NCBI RefSeq assembly: GCF_014898055.3
Contig: NW_023601104.1
Location: 85,729,106-85,793,105 of the forward strand
Source of the DNA: Talpa occidentalis
Lineage: Eukaryota > Chordata > Mammalia > Eulipotyphla > Talpidae
Length of the DNA stretch: 64,000 nucleotides
Reading direction: 5' to 3'
Part shown: piece after piece, positions 55,119 through 64,000 of the stretch
How the letters are laid out: each line of letters begins with the position of its first letter
How positions within the stretch are numbered: position 1 is the stretch's first letter
Notes under the pieces: generated by a model
What the model was told of the DNA's origin: nothing
What the model saw: the letters and a program-made list of their open reading frames with translations, nothing else
Databases searched by the model: none
Made by a program: the position numbers and the translations under genes

Positions 55119-56142
55119 AAAGGACTTGCTTTGAGTTGTCCAGCTGGAGCTCACTGTGAGGATGTGGTCATGATCACCTTTCCATTCAATTCTCATTCTC
55201 AAACAATTATCATCATTTTACCACAGGGAACTGATTGAAATTTCTCCAGAAATTTTCTTTGATTGAGATCTAGTGTCATTTTCTATAGTGTCTATCCTTA
55301 AAACCCCCCTCACAGGTGATGATTAAACAACTCGGTTGCCAATCATAAGTCACAATGCTTAGGGTGATGCTATTTAAGATGGGGGCCAGCTGCTTCCTTT
55401 CCTCACTAAGTACTAAAGAGGGAGTGAAAAATTGTTAGAATCAGGGTGTTAGGTTACATTCGATTAACTTCCTGACTGAGGTGTATAATCAAGCATAAAC
55501 CATAATAAGATGCTTCTTATGAGTTGAAGTAAGTTCAAATATTTAAATTTTTTTTCCTGTAAGAAAGTTACCCCCTACTTGAGAGTAAATTAGTATTTAG
55601 TTTTATTTCATTTTGGTTTTGGTTTGGATCTTCTTTTGCTACAGCAGGACCAATTACTTACTTGTAAAGGATTCACAGCAGCAAAAGATCATTTTTAAGT
55701 GCCTGAAAGTAGTTAAAGAAGAGGTTTCACAGAAAGAGTGGCAGTGTTATAAGATATTTAGGTTCATAGACTTGAGATACAGAAAGTGTTCCCAGCAAGA
55801 AGAAGATAATTATGGAGACAGGCAAGGTAGTGTTGATCAGGGCTCAGTTTGTCAGATGCTGGAATAAATCCTGACCCAGAGCTCTGGTACCAGGTAGAGC
55901 CTGCAAAACCAATGTCCCTAATATTGACATGTCACCATCTGATGTGTTTTCTTTCAAGCCTCAATCCTGAAAAGATTTGAGATCTAGAGACCAGAATGTG
56001 ATGATAGGGACTGAGCTCTCCTCAAGGATATAGGTCCTTTGCAGGAGAAGGGGGCAAGAGTGGAGGATCTAGTCTCCATCACTGGGCTATGATCCCAAAG
56101 CCCCTGTAGCAGGGTGTGACTGCACCTCACTGTCTTCTAGCC
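55119..56142. other. Unique DNA, no gene seen
   Basis: Nothing recognised. Confidence 0.4.
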
Positions 56143-56275
56143 CAGTCAACCTCAAACTTCAGCAACCTCAACGTCACCTGGGGGACTTGATCAAATACAA
56201 TGGTGGACCAAGACCCCCAAGGCCATGGCAAATTCTCAGTGATGCTTCTGCTGCTAGCATGGGAACCAAACTTTT
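56143..56275 (+). mobile_element. MER5A-like hAT-Charlie element
   Basis: 'CCTCAAACTTCAGCAACCTCAACGTCACCTGGGGGACTTG', 'AATTCTCAGTGATGCTTCTGCTGCTAGCATGGGAACC' match a MER5A-type element (CTCAAACTTTAGTGTGC ... CACCTGGAGGGCTTG ... GGTGATGCTGATGCTGCTGG). Non-autonomous and eroded. Confidence 0.75.
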
Positions 56276-56991
56276 CCATACATCAGAGCTTCTCTTTCTG
56301 TCAGAGATTCTCAGTGTTGCTCTTTCACTGAGTATGCCCCTCCTTTTTTCCAGACACACAGGAGCATTCACCCCCTTCTACAAAATTGTTTGAGAACCCA
56401 GGCATACTGACCCTCCCCAGGGAAGGCCTCCATGCCTCCCTCTCCATGACCACAGGGAAGGAAAACTGTCATAACTCAGGCAGTTTGGCAAGTGTGACTG
56501 AAAATCTTTCTACTTGATATGACACTTTGTTCCTGAATAATTTGCTCCTGGATAATTAGTTATTCCACAGGGATGGCACATCCCTGGCACCAATTCCCAC
56601 TTCATGGGCCAGGGAACATGCTTCTTTGTCTCACATTGACTCCCTAAGTCTACCGTTGACAGCATGGATATCTGCTTTTGCTCAGTGATTAGCTGCCATT
56701 CATCTTGGTTCAGGACACCAAAATAGGGCCAAGTCATTGAGGTACTTATCTTGGTATGTCTAACACAGGCAGGATCGGAGCACTGGGAGAGAGTGAGAAC
56801 CTGCAAATTCATACATGCTGCTAAGTTTTGATGTGGCTTATGTATTTCTGTGGCACATAATTAGCTGCAATCAAAATTGTAAACTGTGATACCTGATTTC
56901 ATAAGGATATGCCATCTTTCCCTATAGTTACTTTCTTTTTTTTTTTTTTTCTAACTCATTAGAACAACATATCCAAGCAATTCTTAATGTT
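56276..56991. other. Unique DNA, no gene seen
   Basis: The 100-codon minus-strand frame 56510-56812 includes 'SVDLGSQCETKKHVPWPMKWELVPG'-like sequence that resembles no protein family I recognise and has no splice context. A T16 run lies at 56936-56950. Confidence 0.35.
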
Positions 56992-57005
56992 AAAAGGTAG
57001 AAAAG

Positions 57006-57308
57006 GGGCCTCCCCGGTGGCGCAGTGGTTGAGCGCTGGGTTGCGAAGCCTCTGCGGCCTCTGCGGCGCCGGTTCGATCCCCGGCTGCTCCCCAGCCACC
57101 GCAGGAGGGTCCCACATGGCGCGCAGACCTCTCCTGCCGCCCGCTGCTCCCCTCAGCAGTGTACCTCGGTCCCTCTACCTGCTCTGCTCCCCGCTCTGGC
57201 TCTGGTGAATTCTCTCACCCTCCCGCGCTTCTGACTGTACCCAGTGCATGTATAAACAAACAAACAAATAAATAAATAAATAAAAATTCATGCCTCTTTA
57301 AAAAAAAA
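57006..57308 (+). repeat. tRNA-derived SINE, young type A
   Basis: CpG-rich copy with both boxes (TGGCGCAGTGG; GGTTCGATCCC). The tail holds (AAAC)n then (AAAT)n and an extra ATTCATGCCTC before TTTAAAA, an unusual tail. The duplication AAAAGGTAGAAAAG lies at 56992-57005 and 57309-57322, perfect. Confidence 0.95.
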
Positions 57309-57323
57309 AAAAGGTAGAAAAGG

Positions 57324-57599
57324 GTATCAAGAAGAGATGGCCTTTGTTTTCACAGTTCATGCAACTCTGGGAGAGCCAAACAGTAAAGGCATTAAATATT
57401 ACTGGCACATGTAATCACTAACTGCACTAATATAAATAATATAGAGAAATACAGCAGTGCTAAACGGAATGTTACATAAGATCTGCTCCAATCTGATCCA
57501 TGAGGGGGTGACAATATTTGACTCCTACATATTACATTTATTTAGCTCTCATTCAACAGATCTGCTAAACCCCACATCAAACCATCTCCCAGTTCTTCC
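57324..57599. other. Unique DNA, no gene seen
   Basis: Nothing recognised. Confidence 0.35.
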
Positions 57600-57810
57600 A
57601 GAGTAGAGCTATCCACAGAGACTTTCTGCAATGGTATAAAATGCCTACAATTTCTGCACTGTCCCCCACACAGCTTCTAACCACATGTAGCAGCTGAGCA
57701 CTGGAAATGCCATTTGTGTGACTAAGGAACTCTTTTTTTTGTTTATAAAAAATTTTAAAAGTCACATGTGAGTAGGAACCACCATATCAAACAACGCTTG
57801 CAGACTCTAT
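57600..57810. mobile_element. hAT-type DNA transposon fossil
   Basis: 'CAATTTCTGCACTGTCCCCC', 'CTAACCACATGTAGCAGCTGAGCACTGGAAATGCCATTTGTGTGACTAAGGAACT' and, after an A/T-rich middle, 'CACATGTGAGTAGGAACCACCATATCAAACAACGC' give both ends of a small hAT element (CTGTCCAATACGGTAGCCAC ... CTATTGAGCACTTGAAATGTGGC ... CACATGTGGCTAGTGGC). Family not named. Confidence 0.7.
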
Positions 57811-58374
57811 AAGGGGACCCAAGAAAAATAGTTTCATAGGAAAGAGATGTCAAGACATAGGGTTTACTGAGAATCTGCAAAATTGGACAACAAATGGAAA
57901 CCCGATAAGGCAGAAAGCCAAACATTTAGCTCATACCCAACACATCCCCAGCTCTGCGTATTGTAACCTTCTGTTTCCTAGCGATGGCATTCACTTTTTA
58001 TTTGAATCTATCTATTTCTGCCATGATCACAGTTCTTTCTTGCCAATTTGTTACTCTGATTTCTTGCCCTAGGATCTTATTTTTCTGCTAAATGTTAAAT
58101 ATTCCTTTTATTTTGGCCCTTGAAAATATTCAGTGTTGTATCGACCTCTTTGGACTTTGATACACTTATTTAAATTCATATGCTTCCTAAATCTTCTTCT
58201 CAGGGTCGTGTACAAGAAAATCTTCTCATGTTAACATTTTGATGCAATAGTGACCACACTAATAATATTTTGTAGCAGTGTGTTTGATTTTTCAAGCATC
58301 CCCATAACTTAACTGCTATGTAAAAAATCTAATAAAGTCTGTAGGATGAGGTAGCCAACATCACAGTCTATATT
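57811..58374. other. Unique DNA, no gene seen
   Basis: Nothing recognised. Confidence 0.4.
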
Positions 58375-58505
58375 TTTTTTTTTCAGTGTTTGTTGTCTGT
58401 GTCCTGCATTATTTGTAAGTGCATTAGGGGCAGAATCTTTGTCTCTGTCTTCTCATTGTCTAACACAGTGTCTAGTCTAGAGTAGGTACTCAATAAATAT
58501 GCACT
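58375..58505 (+). repeat. L2 3' end
   Basis: 'TTGTCTGTGTCCTGCATTATTTGTAAGTGCATTAGGGGCAGAATC', 'CTAACACAGTGTCTAGTCTAGAGTAGGTACTCAATAAATATGC' is a clear L2 terminus (GGGCAGGGACCGTG ... CTAGCACAGTGCCTGGCACATAGTAGGCACTCAATAAATG). Confidence 0.88.
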
Positions 58506-59049
58506 GGTCATATAAATCACCAAACCTCTGGTCTCTTGTAGTAGATCACAATCAATCATACTTTCTAAGCCTTTGTGAAAGGAGTTTGTATTGACTTTCT
58601 GCTACTTACTGCCAACTCATGTAATTGTTTGAGGATCCCAGCATAAAATCCCTTTCCCTATAGAAGAACAGTGGTATGTCAGATACATAATCATTCATAT
58701 GCATATGAATTTTTTTACTGTTAAGTCACATTGAAACAATAATGGGGGAAATAGAGTTCAAGGTTAGGATACCAGCTTATGCAAGTGCTGTATATATTAT
58801 ACCTTGGTAAATTGAGCTGGAATTGAAATTCATTAAATTTTTGTCATATTTAGAAATTTTTGGAAGGAAATTTTGTCTGAGTAACTTCAGTTGCATTTGC
58901 TACAAATTAAGGGAATGAGTAACAAGAAAAAGAACAAAAGAGCAGGATTTTTTTGCAGGATTGAATGTTTTAATGATTTAGTGTGAAGATAAGTCTGGGT
59001 ATATGGGAATCTGCCTGTAAATTAAATACAAACATTCAATCAAGTCCCT
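58506..59049. other. Unique DNA, no gene seen
   Basis: Nothing recognised. Confidence 0.4.
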
Positions 59050-59420
59050 TTTTTTCCATGTTAAAATTTCATATCACTTTGTGAAGATGCATTCAAGCAT
59101 TTGTGAGCTGAATCATCCAAAATCATCATGTGTCTCAGAAAACCAAAGCAAAGCAGAAGCAAGTGTGGGAAAACTCTCTGTGCTTACCCCAGCCATCCAT
59201 CACCACCAGGGACAGAGAGGAGATAGCCCTTTAATAGAAACTGGCTAATTTCTTTAGAAATATCTCATTAGGCCCGCCCTTCCTGAGCTGCTTCTCCATT
59301 AAAATGTGATAAATGAATTCTGCCATTGCCAATTCCAGCCTGTCCTTCTTTCTCTTAATGAAATGAAGATGCGTCATGCTGGCAAGCACTCAGGACAAGG
59401 ATAATTATTCATGGGATGCT
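59050..59420. other. Repeat-free block, candidate conserved non-coding element
   Basis: Includes TGCGTCAT (CRE/AP-1-like) at 59370-59377, GATAATTATTCATG (homeodomain-like) at 59400-59413, and 'AGGCCCGCCCTTCC' with a GC-box-like core at 59271-59284. No repeat family recognised. Regulatory role is inference. Confidence 0.25.
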
Positions 59421-60366
59421 GGAAGTCTGCCTCCCCCATCCTTGCCCCACAGACATTGGAGATGGGACCTTCAGAAGCCTGAAAGGTGTTTCAATAGAGA
59501 TTTATTTTCACTTTACTCAGGGGAAAACATTCAGGGAGCTGCATATTCTCTCATGACTTTTTCACCATATATACCTTTTTTTTTTTTTCCATCTTAGATG
59601 AGTGTGTGGCACCTTACTGATTTTCAACATAAAAATGTTTGATTAATGTCATTTTAATGTTGAAAAATATTTTTTTAAGTTATGTATTTAGGTGGTGTTA
59701 TGTTTTAAATGACAATTTTCCTTTTCGAACATTAGTTTTGAGATCTATATAGAGAAAGCATATGGCCCTCAACTAAATTATTCATTTCTGAATATCTGAC
59801 CTGCCTTAGCTGCCATTTGCTGTTGTTTTTCCATTGAACCCAAAATGATGTTTTTCTGACCCTGACAATTGTGCAAATTAAAGAGGTTTGTGCTCCTAAT
59901 TTTGAAATATTTAATCTTTCATGGTGTTCACGTCTCTTTTTTCAAATAGATCCACCACTGAACAAACTATTGTAAGAAGATCTGAAACTCTTATTTAAAT
60001 GTGAATGGATGTTATCTCCAATACTACCTCTAGTAGAGGAACTTACTAGCTAAGAGAGAGAGCTAGCCTTTAATTTTTCTAAGATAGACATAATGGTAAT
60101 CTTTGAAATAAAACAAAATGTATATGAATATACATAAATACAGAACACATCTGTTTCATTTTGTTTTCTTTCTTTTCAGGGTTACCCACACAGTTTTTCT
60201 ACATTAGCACACCTCTCATCAGTCTCATATGCTATTTTACCCCATAAAATTTACAGATGCCAGAGTAACTTTGGGGGAATTGAAAACCCCAAATTTGAGG
60301 GAATTCATCCCCAAGAAAATGTATATATTTACATGGTAATATTTCTGTTGCCTTTTATATACAAGT
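59421..60366. other. Unique DNA, no gene seen
   Basis: Contains a T12 run near 59578-59589. Nothing else recognised. Confidence 0.4.
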
Positions 60367-60384
60367 TATTTATTAATGAGGTTT

Positions 60385-60633
60385 TTTTAAGATTTATTTA
60401 TTTATACAAGCACTGGGTATAGTCAGAAGCACGGGAGGGTGAGAGAATTCACCTGAGTCAGAGTGAACAGAGCAGGCAGACTGACAAAGCACACTGCTGA
60501 GGGGCGCAGCGGGTGCAGGAGAGGTCTGCGCATGTGGGACCCTCACCAGCAGCCGGGGTTCGAATCAGGGCTACAGAGGCTGCGGGCAGCTTTGCAGTCC
60601 AGCGCTCAAACGCTGCGCCACCAGGGGAGGCCC
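60385..60633 (-). repeat. tRNA-derived SINE type A, small deletions
   Basis: Minus-strand copy from TTTTTAAGATTTATTTATTTATAC to CCACCAGGGGAGGCCC. It has lost a few bases at GGTCTGCG-CATGTGGG and around AGTGAACAGAGCAGG. The hairpin reads CTGCTGAGGGGCGCAGC. The duplication TATTTATTAA(T/C)(G/A)AG(G)TTTT lies at about 60367-60384 and 60634-60651. Confidence 0.93.
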
Positions 60634-60651
60634 TATTTATTAACAAGTTTT

Positions 60652-61274
60652 CCATCTTTGTAGACATATTGCTTTTATCTCTGAGGAAGGTAAATCATTA
60701 ATTTTACCTTTTGATAAGGAAACAAAGTCCAGCCTTAGCTTATTACTATTAAATTAATAAAAATTCATGTTTATCTAGCAAAATTTCACACTGTCAATTG
60801 TAATCATGTCTTAAAAATTGTCATTTTTAATTTGTCTCCAAATCTTAAAGGTAAGCAGGGACTATTATTTCTGAAATATATACTCAAAAACTGAGAAAGA
60901 CAGGGCAATTTGCCGGCCTTACAAAGAGTGACAGAATTTGATGAGATCACAAACTATTCCATTTCTTCAGAACAAGAAGCTTGTAACTAGAATTCAGGTC
61001 TTCATTTCTCACATTTTATTCACAAATATAAAATCATTAAATTTGCTGGGGAAAAAAAACAAATCTGGAAGGGAGAGTAAGAGTAATCTGAAAATTGATG
61101 GCAGAGTAAACAGTTCATTTCTGGCTCTTTAATTAGAAAATTAAACACATATTGTGAAATCTTTCCATATGGATAATCCAAGGACCACAGGAGGATCTCA
61201 TGTCATCATTTTCCTGTCATTTAAACTTTAATAACAATAATCATCATATCAAAGATGTTTGCAAACTACAATAA
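60652..61274. other. Mostly unique, possible diverged MIR
   Basis: 'AAAAACTGAGAAAGACAGGGCAATTTGCCGGCCTTACAAAGAGTG' (60890-60935) could be a very diverged antisense MIR. Nothing else recognised. Confidence 0.3.
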
Positions 61275-61450
61275 CTGAGTAATCACTACTAACCTATCAC
61301 TATTTTACTTGCAATATTTTGTTACATTTTCAGGAGAATGAAGTCGCTTACTAGGAAAAAACTTGCTCAAAGTTACATAGAGCTCACCTCTGAGAGAGCC
61401 ACGTCTGCCCATCTCCTGAAATTGAATTCTGAACCACTTGACTGCTAAAT
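61275..61450 (-). repeat. MIR element, antisense
   Basis: 'AAAACTTGCTCAAAGTTACATAGAGCTCACC', then 'TGAAATTGAATTCTGAACCACTTGACTGC' match antisense MIR (ACTTGCCCAAGGTCACACAGC ... GAACCCAGG...TGACTCC). Confidence 0.6.
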
Positions 61451-61746
61451 GCATGGAGCTTTTCTCTTCTGACTGATCATGCATTTTTAAGTTTCTTCTT
61501 CATCTCTTAACCTCCTGCCTGAGGATCCTGTGTTCCTCTAGCTACATCGTAATACACTAAGGCGGTTCACTCTAAATATTTCCCAGCAAGAATGTGCCAT
61601 TGGAGTGAAAATATATCTGAGAATTTGAAAGGCTCTTCTGGCAGCACTTTGCTCTTTAAAACCTTAAGTGCCTCTGTGTGTATTTGCCATCCTCCACCGC
61701 TGGCTGAGCTGGAATGGATGAGTGTGTGTGCACATGCATGCACACA

Positions 61747-61748
<2 letters not shown>

Positions 61749-61804
<56 letters not shown>
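61749..61804. repeat. (CT)28 microsatellite
   Basis: About 28 uninterrupted CT units preceded by a short GTGTGTGCACATGCATGCACACACAC inverted stretch (61721-61748). Open frames of Ser-Leu or Arg-Glu repeats here are artefacts of the dinucleotide. Confidence 0.97.
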
Positions 61805-61807
<3 letters not shown>

Positions 61808-63164
61808 GGACCCACAGCTTTGCTCAGTTGCGTGCAGGAGGGCATCATCTACTGGCTGATCAGCATGTTTGCAAAGGAGAAAAAAAAAGGAAAATGACTT
61901 TTTATTTTAATGTCAGCAACTCAGACAAAAGATAAATGACAGGGTCCAAGAATAGAGGGCAGGTACCAAGATTAGAAAGTGTAGAGCTAACTGGAAAACT
62001 CTCATATATTGTGCTTGAAAAGTGCTTTGCATGGAAATAGTCATAATCCTTGCTCCCTTTGAAAATGAGCAGCATTGATTGCAAGTTGAGTGTTTGAGAT
62101 TTAGTAGCACCAAAGGAACAGTGAATCAGGTCCGTGTGACTGCATGTCCCTCTGATGCCCATATCTTTCACATAATATAGAAGAGACATTTTGCCTCTAT
62201 CTAAAAGTCTCGGGGCCCAGAGATTTAGGGCATTTTTCAATGAATCTTAGCCAGTTAAAGTCCAAACTGAACCATCAGGTCTGGACCCCCCAACTCTTTC
62301 TCTCTTCCCTCAGGTGTCTTTATGGGGGGGCTCTGGACATTCTGACTTCTGATTAACAAACAAAGGGACTTAATCTTATATTTATCCCTAGTCAACTCTT
62401 TCGGTAGTCTTTGCATCAAATCCCAAGGCTTGAATATTCTCTTGGAAACTCATTTCCCTGGTAGCTGCTATTCCTTCAGGAATGTCTTTTTGCTGATAGG
62501 ATTGCTGCCTGTTCCTCTCTCTCCTTTGTTTCCCCCGGGGGGAATCACAGTGGTTAGTGTCTGGGCTGTACTCCAGCTTCTACCATTTTTCTTTTCCAAG
62601 TCACTTCATCTGTTACTCACTTCCATATCAGCCCGCTGTTTTTCTTTCATGGACTTTATCAAAATGTGTTTACTTATTGATAGTTTCTCTTCTATAGAGG
62701 AAAAGTATGGCTCTGACACTTCCAAGCTTCTTTATCAATGTGTTTCAGCATCTAGCTTATTTTCTGTGTAGACTACATTCCAGAAATATCTTTAGAATAA
62801 ATCTTCAATTATGTATTAGTTGACAATGAGTCAGAGACTACATCCATTCTGACCTGGACATTTTGTTACAAAATGAGACAAAATATCATAGGATTTCCTA
62901 AAAGATAAATATATGTTGGAATTTATGCTTATTGCAAAGCATAAAACACACACTTGGCAAGCAACAATTAGAAGAGCTATGAAGGTAATCTTTGAAATAA
63001 TCCTTAAACTCTGCAACAAATCCTTACCAAGCCAGAATCTGGTTTCTATAAGAAGCACTCTTACTGTGGCCAGGGTGGGAGAGGAACTAACACTGATGAA
63101 AATCACAAGTACAAGCATAGCATTAACCCATTCATTTTTCACAAGTGCATTGAAAGGTAATTAA
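61805..63164. other. Unique DNA, no gene seen
   Basis: The 113-codon frame 62430-62771 and the 112-codon minus frame 61902-62240 show no domain or splice pattern I can recognise. A G7 run lies near 62325. Confidence 0.35.
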
Positions 63165-63295
63165 CTTTAAGGTTTAAGATGAGAAAAACTGAGATTCAGA
63201 GAAGTTAATTGATTTGTGATAAATCACACAAATAAAATAGCAAAGCTGGGCTTTAACCCCAATTTGCACTGATTCGTATGTACCCATCCATTCTG
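63165..63295 (-). repeat. MIR element, antisense
   Basis: 'GTTTAAGATGAGAAAAACTGAGATTCAGAGAAGTTAATTGATTTGTGATAAATCACAC', 'AGCAAAGCTGGGCTTTAACCCC' match antisense MIR (GATGAGGAAACTGAGGCTCAGAGAGGTTAAG ... AGAGCTGGGATTTGAACCC). Confidence 0.85.
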
Positions 63296-64000
63296 TTGCA
63301 CTTCATTGCTGTTCTAGATCAGAAAAGTAGAAAGTAGACTCCTTTATTTATGAACTTTCAGAGATATTTTGGGGTGATACTCTGTCAGCTTGCAAGAAAG
63401 TGTTTCCGCCTACATCCAGGGCTAATTTATGCGCTGGTATTTGTGGCCATATTGTTCTTGAGTAGGATCACAAATTGGCTCAATGCATCAGCCAAAAGCA
63501 GGTCTTCCTTTAACAGATGAATACATGACTTGTCACATTTTCAACCTCCTCTGGGTGTCATGAAAGGGGGTGGATGCGCACTTTATTTAAAAATATGAGG
63601 AAAGTTGCTATTTTTTTTTGCAACATTACAATATAATAGTTTACTGTGGGTAATACTGACTTTTCCTAGTTTTGTACAAAGTAGAATTATCATTCATACA
63701 TCTAGGAAAATGAAGTATGCAAGACTTACGCTTAGATGGAATAAGTTGGCATGTGAAGTAGGAATGGTAGTAAATCATTTTGGAGACACATCACAGCCAT
63801 TAGCCCCAAGAGAAATGGCCATCACCACAATCTCAAACGCATTTATGCCATTAGTATGAAGGGGAAAATGGGACATTCTTCTTCACTAATGCTTTAACTC
63901 TGACTCACACTGCCCATCCTTTTTCTTCTCCCAGGTCACCCTCCAAAGAATGACTGACTGTACTTTAGTCCCAGTTCTAACAAGAAAAGAATAGCTTTAT
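63296..64000. other. Unique DNA, no gene seen
   Basis: Nothing recognised up to the window edge; the 84-codon frame 63605-63859 is not convincing. Confidence 0.4.

Noticed and set aside
61592..61935. Leu-Ser and Arg-Glu repeat proteins
   Set aside because: Translation of a (CT)28 microsatellite.
1..64000. CRISPR arrays, operons, phage or other prokaryotic systems
   Set aside because: No regularly spaced repeats, no dense coding, and the repeat content is plainly mammalian.

Overview
This window is intergenic or deep intronic DNA from a placental mammal. The evidence is the repeat content: MIR, L2, MaLR (MLT1-type) and hAT-Charlie (MER5A-like) fossils shared by placental mammals, 5'-truncated L1 insertions with A-rich tails, LTR-like elements, and about 20 copies of one tRNA-derived SINE. 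The SINE starts GGGCCTCCCYGGTGG and ends in an AATAAA/TCTTT tail. It does not match the dog, cat, horse, whale/cattle, hedgehog, shrew or vespertilionid bat SINEs as I know them. It is therefore probably specific to some other lineage, perhaps a laurasiatherian, but I cannot name the species from the sequence. The background is A+T-rich and CpG-poor.

I see no protein-coding gene, exon, processed pseudogene, RNA gene, CRISPR array or bacterial element. Every open frame longer than about 100 codons lies in a repeat, a microsatellite or sequence with no recognisable protein similarity.

Layout. 0-6 kb: unique DNA, two older SINEs (one inside an MLT1-type LTR), one young SINE and a 214-bp imperfect palindrome. 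6-17 kb: MIR, hAT and L1 fossils, three SINEs, and a CpG-bearing non-repeat segment near 7.4 kb. 17-31 kb: an L1 insertion with an internal inversion, two related LTR-like elements about 8 kb apart, MIRs, an L1 with a probable 3' transduction, a degenerate minisatellite and another L1 3' end. 31-36 kb: a long repeat-free block that may be a conserved non-coding element, then a MaLR. 36-46 kb: three SINEs, a different solo-LTR-like element, L2 and old L1 debris. 46-57 kb: SINE-dense, with five copies between 52.2 and 55.1 kb, one pair in close inverted orientation. 57-64 kb: hAT, L2 and MIR remnants, one SINE, a (CT)28 microsatellite and a second repeat-free block with regulatory-like motifs.

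There is no gene network to describe. The interest lies in retrotransposition history (target-site duplications, inversion, transduction, nesting) and in four repeat-free blocks that could be regulatory. Family names come from memory of consensus sequences and need RepeatMasker confirmation. The conserved-element calls are inference only.
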